Positions 31,994-38,929 of a DNA stretch of 64,000 bases are shown in pieces; position 1 is the first letter of the stretch, and each line of letters opens with the position of its first letter. This stretch comes from Aldehydirespirator sp965116965. GTDB lineage: Bacteria > Actinomycetota > Acidimicrobiia > Acidimicrobiales > Aldehydirespiratoraceae. A program made the position numbers and the translations under genes. Location: assembly GCA_965116965.1 (NCBI GenBank), contig OZ220743.1, forward strand, positions 2,976,001-3,040,000. Direction: 5' to 3'. The notes under the pieces are model-generated. The model saw only the letters and a list, made by a program, of their open reading frames with translations. It had not been told where the DNA came from and ran no database searches.

Positions 31994-32770
31994 ATGAAGA
32001 AGATCATGGCACTCACGGCCGCTGTGAGCGTGTTGGCCCTGTTTGTGCTGACAAGCCAGGCGCACGCACAGGAGGCAACGGTCACGGCCGACCCTGAGTA
32101 CGTCAGCTCGGCCGGCACTCACACGATCGCGCTCTCGGGCTCCGGCTTCCAGAACAACGTCGGCATCGCCGAGTGTCCCGGCTGGAACGGTAGCCCGCCT
32201 GCGGACATCAACCAGGGATCGGTCATCGCGGGCTGTGCACCCAGTGTGTTCTCGCCCCACATGGCAACGGTCAGTGGCGGATCCTTCTCGACGTCGGTGA
32301 CGGTCAACGTTCCGGCTTCCGGGCTTGTGCTCTTCGTGTTCCATCAGAATCCGGATGCTGCTGTTGCTGTCGTCATCAAGATCGGCGAGCCACCGGCTGA
32401 AGACGACGACATGGACGACATGGACGACATGGACGACATGGACGACATGGACGACGCCGACATGGACGACATGGCCGACGACGACATGGCCGACGACGAC
32501 ATGGCCGACGACGACATGGGCGACGACGACATGGGCGACGACGACATGGGCGACGACGACATGGCTGACGACGACATGGCTGACGACGACATGGCTGACG
32601 ACGACATGGCCGACATGGGCGACGACATGGTTCCCGAGGGCCCCGCGGCCACAGGCTTCGGCGGCAGCGCCGGCTCCGACGGCAACGGCATTGCCGTGCC
32701 GCTGGCCGCAACCCTGGCAGCAGCAGTCCTGCTCGGCGGGGCTGCGATCGTCACTCGGCGCAGCGCCTAA
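31994..32770 (+). CDS. Secreted surface protein 1, acidic Asp/Met repeats, sorting-type C terminus
   Basis: First of three paralogues, 258 residues. Signal peptide MKKIMALTAAVSVLALFVLTS with a likely cut after AHA (residue 25). A beta-rich domain of about 110 residues follows (TADPEYVSSAGTHTIALSGS, Cys at about 61 and 79), resembling the neocarzinostatin-like Ig fold by pattern. Then about 75 residues of DDM, ADDDM and GDDDM repeats. The end is a cell-wall sorting layout: PAATG motif, short Gly/Ser spacer, hydrophobic helix (IAVPLAATLAAAVLLGGAAIV), then RR. ATG 31994 is preferred over ATG 31976 because AAAGGA lies just upstream and both paralogues start at the equivalent codon. The cognate enzyme is probably the sortase three genes on. 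Confidence 0.82.
   Translation: MKKIMALTAAVSVLALFVLTSQAHAQEATVTADPEYVSSAGTHTIALSGSGFQNNVGIAECPGWNGSPPADINQGSVIAGCAPSVFSPHMATVSGGSFSTSVTVNVPASGLVLFVFHQNPDAAVAVVIKIGEPPAEDDDMDDMDDMDDMDDMDDADMDDMADDDMADDDMADDDMGDDDMGDDDMGDDDMADDDMADDDMADDDMADMGDDMVPEGPAATGFGGSAGSDGNGIAVPLAATLAAAVLLGGAAIVTRRSA
32404..32634 (+). repeat. Coding repeat: 9-bp GACGACATG units grading into 15-bp units
   Basis: Inside surface-protein gene 1. Five or so 9-base units (Asp-Asp-Met or Met-Asp-Asp) are followed by three blocks of 15-base units coding ADDDM, GDDDM and again ADDDM. The block structure suggests expansion by slippage and unequal exchange. The two downstream paralogues keep only one or two DDM units at the same place. 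Confidence 0.9.
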
Positions 32771-32797
32771 CAGACCAATCGCTCGGGTAGGGAGTTC

Positions 32798-32880
32798 ATG
32801 GCGAACGCCCATCCCTGATCAGCCAACGAACGACTGCGGCAGCGGCAATCATCGTCGCTGCCGCAGTCGCGTTTACCGGC
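32798..32880 (+). pseudogene. Remnant of a sortase gene 5' end, with a strong hairpin
   Basis: ATGGCGAACGCCC at 32798, after GGGAGTTC, aligns with the start of the intact sortase gene at 34258 (same GGGAGTTC leader). The two remain similar through ACTGCGGCAGCGGCA and CGCTGCCGCAGTCGCG. A TGA after five codons (ATGGCGAACGCCCATCCCTGA) and later divergence make it nonfunctional. The segment 32832-32844 pairs perfectly with 32856-32868 (13-bp stem, 11-base loop), followed by GCGTTTACC, so it may now serve as a terminator between surface genes 1 and 2. Confidence 0.75.
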
Positions 32881-32910
32881 TGAAGCCCTCCACCTGCGGC
32901 TGTGTATACT
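32881..32910 (+). promoter_or_regulatory. Promoter of surface-protein genes 2-3 and sortase
   Basis: TGAAGC (32881-32886), 18 bases, TATACT (32905-32910), followed by TCCCCGCAGTTGCG. It is the duplicate of the promoter at 31866-31894. No comparable promoter occurs before gene 3 or the sortase, so these are probably one transcript. Confidence 0.65.
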
Positions 32911-33002
32911 TCCCCGCAGTTGCGGTTGGGGGCCATGCGGCGTGCGACGGGAACTCAGGTAGGGCAGCAACAGAGTTGACGGCTCGACGACAGGACAACG
33001 AG

Positions 33003-33641
33003 ATGAAGAGAATCATGGCACTGACAGTCGCGGCGAGCTTGTTGGCCCTGTTGGCCCTGACGAGCCAGGCGAGCGCGCAGGACGGGCCGTCCCTGACAGC
33101 GGACCCCGCCTACGTGCCGGCCGAGGGCGATTACACCTTCACTGTCAGCGGTGCCGGATTCACCGCCGGGCTTGCCCTGTTCGTGCTGCCGTGCACCGCC
33201 CCCGGCGAGCCGATGACCCCCGATAACGTCGCCGCCGCAATAGCGGCCATCGGCCAGACCGATTGCAACCTCGCCAGCCTGACGCCGACAGTTGTCGGCG
33301 CCGACGGCACCTTCAGCGTCACCGTCACGGGGACAGTGGGCCAGAACTTTGTATGGATCGCCGGCGACGCCGCACAGACGGAGTCTGCCGCTGTGCCGGT
33401 ATTCGTCGGCGAGCCGATGGACGACATGGGTGACGACATGGCGCCCGAGGGTGCAGCCGAGACGGGCTTCGGCGGCGCAGCCGGATCCAACGGCAACAGC
33501 CTGGCCGTCCCGCTGGCCGCTACCATCGCCGCAGTGACCCTGCTCGGCGGTGCCGCGCTGGTTGCCCGACGCAACGCCTACCGACCAACCAACCCGCTTG
33601 GAGCAGGGTTTCACATACCGAAGAAAGGACAGAACCGATGA
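33003..33641 (+). CDS. Secreted surface protein 2, with lost stop codon and C-terminal extension
   Basis: Paralogue, 212 residues. Signal peptide MKRIMALTVAASLLALLAL to ASA at about 25, then a beta domain (TADPAYVPAEGDYTFTVSGA, Cys at about 61 and 81), one short DDMGDDM, the sorting motif AAETG, and helix LAVPLAATIAAVTLLGGAAL then RRNA. In the paralogues the frame stops right after RRxA (GCCTAACAG). Here a small deletion turned it into GCCTACCG, so translation continues 19 more residues (YRPTNPLGAGFHIPKKGQN and R) through the ribosome site of gene 3. It ends in an ATGA overlap with it. The extension lengthens the tail after the helix and may affect sorting. Confidence 0.82.
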   Translation: MKRIMALTVAASLLALLALTSQASAQDGPSLTADPAYVPAEGDYTFTVSGAGFTAGLALFVLPCTAPGEPMTPDNVAAAIAAIGQTDCNLASLTPTVVGADGTFSVTVTGTVGQNFVWIAGDAAQTESAAVPVFVGEPMDDMGDDMAPEGAAETGFGGAAGSNGNSLAVPLAATIAAVTLLGGAALVARRNAYRPTNPLGAGFHIPKKGQNR

Positions 33642-34225
33642 AGAGAATCATGGCACTGACGGCCGTGGCGAGCGTGTTGGCCCTGTTGGCCCTGACGAGC
33701 CAGGCGAGCGCGCAGGACGGGCCGTTGCTCACAGCAGATCCGCCGGCCGTGGAAGGACCGGGGACCTACACCTTCACGCTCACCGGATCGGGCTGGAGTC
33801 CGGGCCTGATCGTCTTCATCGTGCCCTGCACCGTCCCCGGCGAGCAGCTCACGACTGCGTCGTCAACCGACGCGATCCTTGGCGCTTTGTCGGGCATGGG
33901 TCAGGACGACTGCATCCTCGCACCCCTCGGTGGGCCGGTGCCTGTCGGAGGTGACGGCACGTTCACCGTGGAGGTCACCCACGATGTCCCGGGGAACTTC
34001 GCGTTCGGCGCCGGGGATGCCGCCAGCACTGAGGACAGCGCTGCTCCAGTGCTCTTCATCGCGGAGGACATGGGCGATGACATGGCCCCTGACGGTCCAG
34101 CCGAGACCGGCTACGGAGGCCTGGCAGGATCCGGCGGCAACAGCGTGGCCGTCCCGCTGGCCGCCACCCTCGCGGCCGTCGTCCTGCTCGGCGGGGCTGC
34201 GATCGTCTCTCGGCGCCACGCCTAA
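33638..34225 (+). CDS. Secreted surface protein 3
   Basis: Third paralogue, 195 residues. Signal peptide MKRIMALTAVASVLALLAL with cut after ASA (about 25). The beta domain has TADPPAVEGPGTYTFTLTGS and SPGLIVFIVPCTVPGE, with a second Cys in QDDCIL. Short EDMGDDMAPDG follows, then the sorting motif PAETG, the helix VAVPLAATLAAVVLLGGAAIV and RRHA. The first 26 residues are almost identical to protein 2, showing recent duplication. The start overlaps the stop of gene 2 (ATGA), with AAAGGACAG as the ribosome site inside gene 2. The sortase gene follows 32 bases later. Confidence 0.85.
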   Translation: MKRIMALTAVASVLALLALTSQASAQDGPLLTADPPAVEGPGTYTFTLTGSGWSPGLIVFIVPCTVPGEQLTTASSTDAILGALSGMGQDDCILAPLGGPVPVGGDGTFTVEVTHDVPGNFAFGAGDAASTEDSAAPVLFIAEDMGDDMAPDGPAETGYGGLAGSGGNSVAVPLAATLAAVVLLGGAAIVSRRHA

Positions 34226-34257
34226 CAGACGACCAACCCGCTAAGGGGCGGGAGTTC

Positions 34258-35175
34258 ATGGCGAACACCAAGCCCTCAGCGGCAAGACTGCGGACTGCGG
34301 CAGCGGCACTCATCGCCGCTGCCGCAGTCGCGTCCTGCAGCTCCGACCCCGCCCGCACCGTCGTTCCAACGCCCACCGGTTCGACATCGACAACCTCGAG
34401 CGACGCCGCGGCCGCCGACGCCCCGGCCACAGCCGCTCAAGAGTCGACGCCGACGGTCGCGACGGAAGCGCCAGCAGCCGCGACGGAGACGTCGACGACC
34501 GACACGACAGCGCCTGCGACCGACACGACAGCGCCTGCGACCGACACAGAAGCGACGACGACCAGCGCAGGAACGACGCTCATCGCGGTGGAGCCGTCGG
34601 CCTCAGCCGCCGAGCCCGACCTGGCCCCGGTCACAACAGCCGCCGGTGCCGGTATCGCGGCGGCGTCGTGGGACTACTCGCCGTTGGCCGACCACTTGCG
34701 CCTCGACGCGGTCGCCGACGCCCGGATGCAGGCGCCCAACCCCGCGGTCATCCGCATCCCGAGGCTCGAGGTGGAAGCGTCCATCATCCCCCTCGGCCTC
34801 CAAGAAGACGGCTCGATCGAGGTGCCGGAGGACCCGGACCAAGCGGGGTGGTGGCTGGGCGGCCCCGAGCCGGGCGAAACCGGACCGGCCGTGATTCTCG
34901 GTCATGTGGACTCCCAGGAGGAGGGCCCGGCGGTGTTCTTCTACCTCAAGTACCTGGACCCCGGCGACGAGATCCACATCGACCGGGTGGACGGATCGAC
35001 CATCACCTACGTGGTCGAAGCTACCGAGCGTCACGACAAGGACGAGTTCCCCACCGACGCGGTCTACGGGCCGACCGAGCAACCGACACTCCGGCTGGTC
35101 ACCTGCGGCGGCGACTTCGACTTCGGAGTGAGGACCTACGAGGACAACGTGATCGTCTTCGCCTCCCTGGCCTGA
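34258..35175 (+). CDS. Class F-type sortase, lipoprotein-like N terminus
   Basis: Transpeptidase of 305 residues predicted to anchor the three neighbouring proteins. The N terminus is a signal with a possible lipobox (AAVASC, Cys27), then a long Thr/Ala/Pro linker (about 30-135) containing the duplicated TTAPATD. The sortase domain follows: VPEDPDQAGWWLGGPEPGE, catalytic His216 in ILGHVDSQ, Cys283 in LVTCGGDFDFG and Arg292 in RTYEDNVIVFA, matching actinobacterial class F enzymes by pattern. Bases 34293-34307 pair with 34315-34329 as a 15-bp hairpin within the leader codons. The stop merges into a dispersed repeat copy. Substrate pairing is inferred from adjacency. Confidence 0.87.
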   Translation: MANTKPSAARLRTAAAALIAAAAVASCSSDPARTVVPTPTGSTSTTSSDAAAADAPATAAQESTPTVATEAPAAATETSTTDTTAPATDTTAPATDTEATTTSAGTTLIAVEPSASAAEPDLAPVTTAAGAGIAAASWDYSPLADHLRLDAVADARMQAPNPAVIRIPRLEVEASIIPLGLQEDGSIEVPEDPDQAGWWLGGPEPGETGPAVILGHVDSQEEGPAVFFYLKYLDPGDEIHIDRVDGSTITYVVEATERHDKDEFPTDAVYGPTEQPTLRLVTCGGDFDFGVRTYEDNVIVFASLA

Positions 35176-35234
35176 GGCCGAGCTTGCGAGGCCCCAGGGC
35201 CCGGCGGCCCGTGAGCGAAGCGAACAAGAGCGGA
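35176..35234 (+). repeat. Dispersed intergenic repeat, copy
   Basis: Directly follows the sortase stop: GGCCGAGCTTGCGAGGCC, then GGCCCGGCGGCCCGTGAGCG and AAGCGAACAAGAGCGG. It separates the convergent sortase and endonuclease-like genes. Confidence 0.85.
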
Positions 35235-35243
35235 AAGACCTAA

Positions 35244-36833
35244 TCAGCAGACCGCTACCTCTCCGGCTGCGGGCGACAGAGCCACGAGATCGCAGAACGT
35301 GGCCCTCGACACGAACCAGTGACCGCCGGCCAGTACCGCCTCGCCGATCCGACCGTCGAAGATGACCTGCTCGTTCAACAGGATCGAGTAGGCGACCTCG
35401 GCCGTTGTGGTCGAGGTCCGCGAGATCGAGTCGACCCGGCCCCGGACGGCGGCGCCCGCGTCGCCGGAGCTCTCAAACGTCAGGCGGGCGGCCTCCCGCA
35501 TCCCGGCAAAGTCCTCGATCTGGTCGATGCGCGCCTCGATGTCGGCGAGGGACCCATCGAAGAAGACCTCGAACGCGGTGGTGATCGCTTGAGCCGTGAC
35601 CGAATCGACAGGCTGGCCCCGGGCTTCGGCCGGCGGCTCGGGCTCGTCGGGCAGGGCCAGGTCCGCCGCGGCCTGACCGACCCCGGCCGCATCGCAGGCC
35701 AGGGCGAGCTCCACGCCGGTGTGGTCGGACGGGAAGGCCAACTCGCCTGGCGCGGGCTCGGCGTTGAACAGCCCAGTGCCGCCGGCCACCGCGCAGTCCC
35801 GGCCCGGCGCCGAATACAGCAGGTAGTCGATGCGCCTGCGCTGGAGACTGGCCGGATCGGCCATGTCGTCCAAAGTCGCGTCGTCGCGGCCGGCCGTACA
35901 GCCCGCACCGGTGGCCGCATCACACTCGGCGTGACCCGCGGCCAGATGCGAGTCCACGAGCCCGGCCTCGCCGAACACCGCCAACGTCGGACTGCCGGCC
36001 ATGTCGTTCAGGTCACCCCCGACGACGGTCACACCACCGGGCGCGGCCGCCTCGCGGGCGAACTCGAGCACCTGCCGGGCCTGGCACGCTCGCAGGCTCC
36101 CGGCCGGGTCGCACGGCGGCGGGCACAGCTCGACGCTGCAGGCCCGGTCGTCGCTCCCCGAGGCCAGGTGGGTGGTCAGGAAGTCCACTACGCCGATCGG
36201 CGACGCCACTCTCACCAGGTACGCCGAGCGGAACCGGTCGGCCAGCACCCGTCGCTGCGCGCGGACCACCTCCAGAGTGGTCAGCACAACCTCGCGGTCG
36301 AGCCCCGGATCGTCATCCCAAACCACCTCGTAACCACAGACGTCAGCCTCAGCCCCGACCAGCCCCACGATCCGCTGGTTGGCCTCCTGAATCGAAACCA
36401 GCTCCGGACACCCCGCCGCCACCAACTGCTCCATGAACAAAGCCACCCGCTCCGTCACCGAACAAGAGTCACTCTCCAGCGAACACCCAACCCCATGCAA
36501 GATGTTCTGGCTGACAAACCGAACCGTCGCATACTCAACGGTCTCGTCTTCAACGGCCTCGTCCGGCGCCTCCTCGACCACGACTTCGGCAGGTGGTTCA
36601 GTGGTCATCGAAGGCTCGGCAACATCCTCCTCGCCGTTCCCGATCTCATTATCAGCTCCGTCTTCGGCCTCCAGCGGAGCCGGTTCGACTACAGGCGTCG
36701 GCCCCTCTCCCCCACCAGGGACATCGGACCCACACCCGGAAGCGACCACAGACAGGGCTGCGACCACGGAGGCCGTGAGCCGGAGCGCGGCCCGCCAGGC
36801 CGGGGGGTGGCGCAGTGCCCGGGCGGTCGGCAT
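35244..36833 (-). CDS. Exported lipoprotein: endonuclease/exonuclease/phosphatase domain plus C-terminal Mtb12-like domain
   Basis: About 529 residues. A hydrophobic signal ends in a lipobox (ALSVVASGC), followed by an acidic linker rich in E, D and P. The EEP domain shows QNILHG, SIQEANQR, TTHLASG, VVGGDLNDMAG, RRRIDYLL and SDHTGVELA, that is, the metal Glu, His and final Asp-His pair. After about residue 400 comes a second domain (FEVFFDGSLADIEARIDQIED, ending FCDLVALSPAAGEVAVC) like the mycobacterial Mtb12 low-molecular-weight antigen fold. ATG 36833 is chosen; the frame opens at a TTG at 36929. The substrate could be nucleic acid, sphingolipid or phosphoinositide. Convergent with the sortase gene. 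Confidence 0.78.
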   Translation of the reverse strand: MPTARALRHPPAWRAALRLTASVVAALSVVASGCGSDVPGGGEGPTPVVEPAPLEAEDGADNEIGNGEEDVAEPSMTTEPPAEVVVEEAPDEAVEDETVEYATVRFVSQNILHGVGCSLESDSCSVTERVALFMEQLVAAGCPELVSIQEANQRIVGLVGAEADVCGYEVVWDDDPGLDREVVLTTLEVVRAQRRVLADRFRSAYLVRVASPIGVVDFLTTHLASGSDDRACSVELCPPPCDPAGSLRACQARQVLEFAREAAAPGGVTVVGGDLNDMAGSPTLAVFGEAGLVDSHLAAGHAECDAATGAGCTAGRDDATLDDMADPASLQRRRIDYLLYSAPGRDCAVAGGTGLFNAEPAPGELAFPSDHTGVELALACDAAGVGQAAADLALPDEPEPPAEARGQPVDSVTAQAITTAFEVFFDGSLADIEARIDQIEDFAGMREAARLTFESSGDAGAAVRGRVDSISRTSTTTAEVAYSILLNEQVIFDGRIGEAVLAGGHWFVSRATFCDLVALSPAAGEVAVC

Positions 36834-36929
36834 TGGGCGCCGGCCCGCCGTCCGAACGGGTGCTGCGACAGGACCCGCCGACCGGGAGGCCCCGCCTGCT
36901 GCGATCCGGGAGGCCGAAGTGGGGCGCAA

Positions 36930-37337
36930 CTAGAGGAACTGGGGCGCAAGGGCAGAGGCCCACACCATTATCACGAAGCCGACCATCGCCAGCAGGTAGA
37001 TGCGCGTCTGTTTGGCCAGAGCCGAGTCGACGTAGCCCTTCAGCTCCTTGACCTCTCCCCGCAACTCGCCGAACTCGCCCCGCAGCTCACCGAACTTCTC
37101 GCCGAACTCGCCCCGCAGCTCACCGAACTTCTCGCCGAGCTCGGCTCGCAGCTCACCGAACTTCTCGCCGAACTCGGCGCGCAGCCGCTCCTCGGCAAGC
37201 TCGACGTCCTGCTTGGTGGCCAACTGGTCCCAGCCCTCGGGCAGAATGCACTTCATCAGAATCTCCGTGCGCTCCTCCCCGAGAGTATCGATCAATCCCT
37301 GCACCAGGTTGTGGCGCTCCACCTCTGTGACAGCCAT
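36930..37337 (-). CDS. Coiled-coil protein with 11-residue repeats and C-terminal membrane anchor
   Basis: About 135 residues. After a soluble start (MAVTEVERHNLVQGLIDTLG) there are three or four near-identical 11-residue units of the form xEFGEKFGELR (about 59-95), a hendecad coiled coil encoded by 33-base repeats. The end is one membrane helix (IYLLAMVGFVIMVWASALA). The layout recalls DUF1640/CCDC90-type coiled-coil tail-anchored proteins, but similarity is structural. Function unknown. ATG 37337; a start seven codons earlier is possible. Confidence 0.7.
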   Translation of the reverse strand: MAVTEVERHNLVQGLIDTLGEERTEILMKCILPEGWDQLATKQDVELAEERLRAEFGEKFGELRAELGEKFGELRGEFGEKFGELRGEFGELRGEVKELKGYVDSALAKQTRIYLLAMVGFVIMVWASALAPQFL

Positions 37338-37453
37338 CGTGGCCCCTCTCGTCGTCACCAGCTTCGAGGGGAAGCCTTTCTCGCCGACGACGAAGCCGAT
37401 CCCGACTGCGGCGGCAACTATATCAGCCTGTTTCAGGATGTTTCAAGCAACAT

Positions 37454-38917
37454 CTACGCCAACGGCATCGAAGTCGGCTCGACCACCGAAGGCAGACCGG
37501 TAGAGCCCGTCAAGAAGGCGTCAACGGCCGCCGCGCAGGCCCGGCCCTCGGCTATGGCCCACACGATGAGACTCTGACCCCGGCCCATGTCGCCGCACAC
37601 GTACACGCCACCAACGTTCGTGGCCCAGTTCTCGTCGCGGACCACGTTGCCCCGACTATCCAGATCCACCCCGAACTGCTCGATCAGCGGGCCCCGCTCG
37701 GGACCCACGAAGCCCATGGCCAGCAAGACCATCTCCGCGGGAATCTCCTCCTCGGTCCCCGGAATCGGGGCGAAGTGCATCCGACCATCCCGGAACGACT
37801 GCTCTACCCGAACGGTGGCCAGCGCGGCCAGATTGCCTTCGCCGTCGCCGATGAACTCGGTGGTATTGATGGCGTAGTCGCGCTCGCCGCCCTCCTCGTG
37901 GGCCGAGGACACCCGGTAGATCATGGGCCATGTCGGCCACGGGTTGGCGTCGGGACGCTCGTCGGGCGGGCGGGGCATGATCTCGAACTGCCGGATCGAG
38001 GCGGCCCGCTGGCGGTGGGCCGTCCCGAGGCAGTCGGCCCCGGTGTCGCCCCCGCCGATGATCACCACCCGCCTGCCCTCCGCGGTGATGGGCGAAGAGT
38101 CGAGGTCGCCCTCCTGCACCCGGTTGGCCAGCGGCAGGTACTCCATGGCCTGGTACACGCCCCGCAACTCCCGTCCCGGAATGGGAAGATCGCGCCAGGC
38201 CGTGGCCCCGCAAGCCAGCACCACCGCATCGAAGGAGTCCTGCAGCTCCTCGGCGGTCACGTCGGAGCCGACGTCCACACCCGCCCGGAATTCGGTTCCC
38301 TCGGCCTCCATCTGGTCCAGCCGGCGGTCGAGATGGCGCTTCTCCATCTTGAACTCGGGGATGCCGTAGCGCAGCAGACCGCCGATGCGGTCGGCCCGCT
38401 CGAACACGACCACTTCGTGGCCGGCCCTGCTCAGCTGCTGGGCCGCGGCCAGTCCAGCCGGGCCCGACCCCACCACGGCCACCCGGCGGTCGGTGTGGAC
38501 CGCAGGGTGCTGAGGCACGATCCAGCCCTCGGCCCAGGCCCGATCGACTATCTCCACCTCGACCTGCTTGATCGTGACCGGAGGCTCGTGGATGCCCAGA
38601 ACGCAGGCCGCCTCGCAGGGCGCGGGGCACAGCCGACCGGTGAATTCGGGGAAGTTGTTGGTGGCGTGCAGGCGCTCGATGGCCCGCCGCCAGTGATCCC
38701 GGTACACCAGGTCGTTCCAGTCGGGGATCAGGTTGCCGAGGGGGCAGCCGCTGTTGCAGAACGGGATCCCGCAGTCCATGCAGCGCGACGCCTGCTGCCG
38801 GAGCTTGTCCGCCGGGAAGTGCTCGTACACCTCGTGCCAGTCGCGCAGCCGTACCGGCACCGGCCGGCGGGTCGGGAGCTCCCGGGTGTGGGTCAGGAAC
38901 CCCCGCGGATCAGCCAT
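37454..38917 (-). CDS. gltD: Glutamate synthase (NADPH) small subunit
   Basis: Flavoprotein of 487 residues passing electrons from NADPH to GltB. N-terminal Fe-S cysteines: CMDCGIPFCNSGCPLGN and RLCPAPCEAAC. FAD motif VAVVGSGPAGLAAAQQL, NADPH motif VVIIGGGDTGADCLG, and the C-terminal FAD stretch GGVYVCGDMGRGQSLIVWAI. Twelve bases downstream of gltB on the same strand, so one operon. The C-terminal extension after AFLTG is short and unremarkable. Confidence 0.96.
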   Translation of the reverse strand: MADPRGFLTHTRELPTRRPVPVRLRDWHEVYEHFPADKLRQQASRCMDCGIPFCNSGCPLGNLIPDWNDLVYRDHWRRAIERLHATNNFPEFTGRLCPAPCEAACVLGIHEPPVTIKQVEVEIVDRAWAEGWIVPQHPAVHTDRRVAVVGSGPAGLAAAQQLSRAGHEVVVFERADRIGGLLRYGIPEFKMEKRHLDRRLDQMEAEGTEFRAGVDVGSDVTAEELQDSFDAVVLACGATAWRDLPIPGRELRGVYQAMEYLPLANRVQEGDLDSSPITAEGRRVVIIGGGDTGADCLGTAHRQRAASIRQFEIMPRPPDERPDANPWPTWPMIYRVSSAHEEGGERDYAINTTEFIGDGEGNLAALATVRVEQSFRDGRMHFAPIPGTEEEIPAEMVLLAMGFVGPERGPLIEQFGVDLDSRGNVVRDENWATNVGGVYVCGDMGRGQSLIVWAIAEGRACAAAVDAFLTGSTGLPSVVEPTSMPLA

Positions 38918-38929
38918 CGGACTCTCTGG

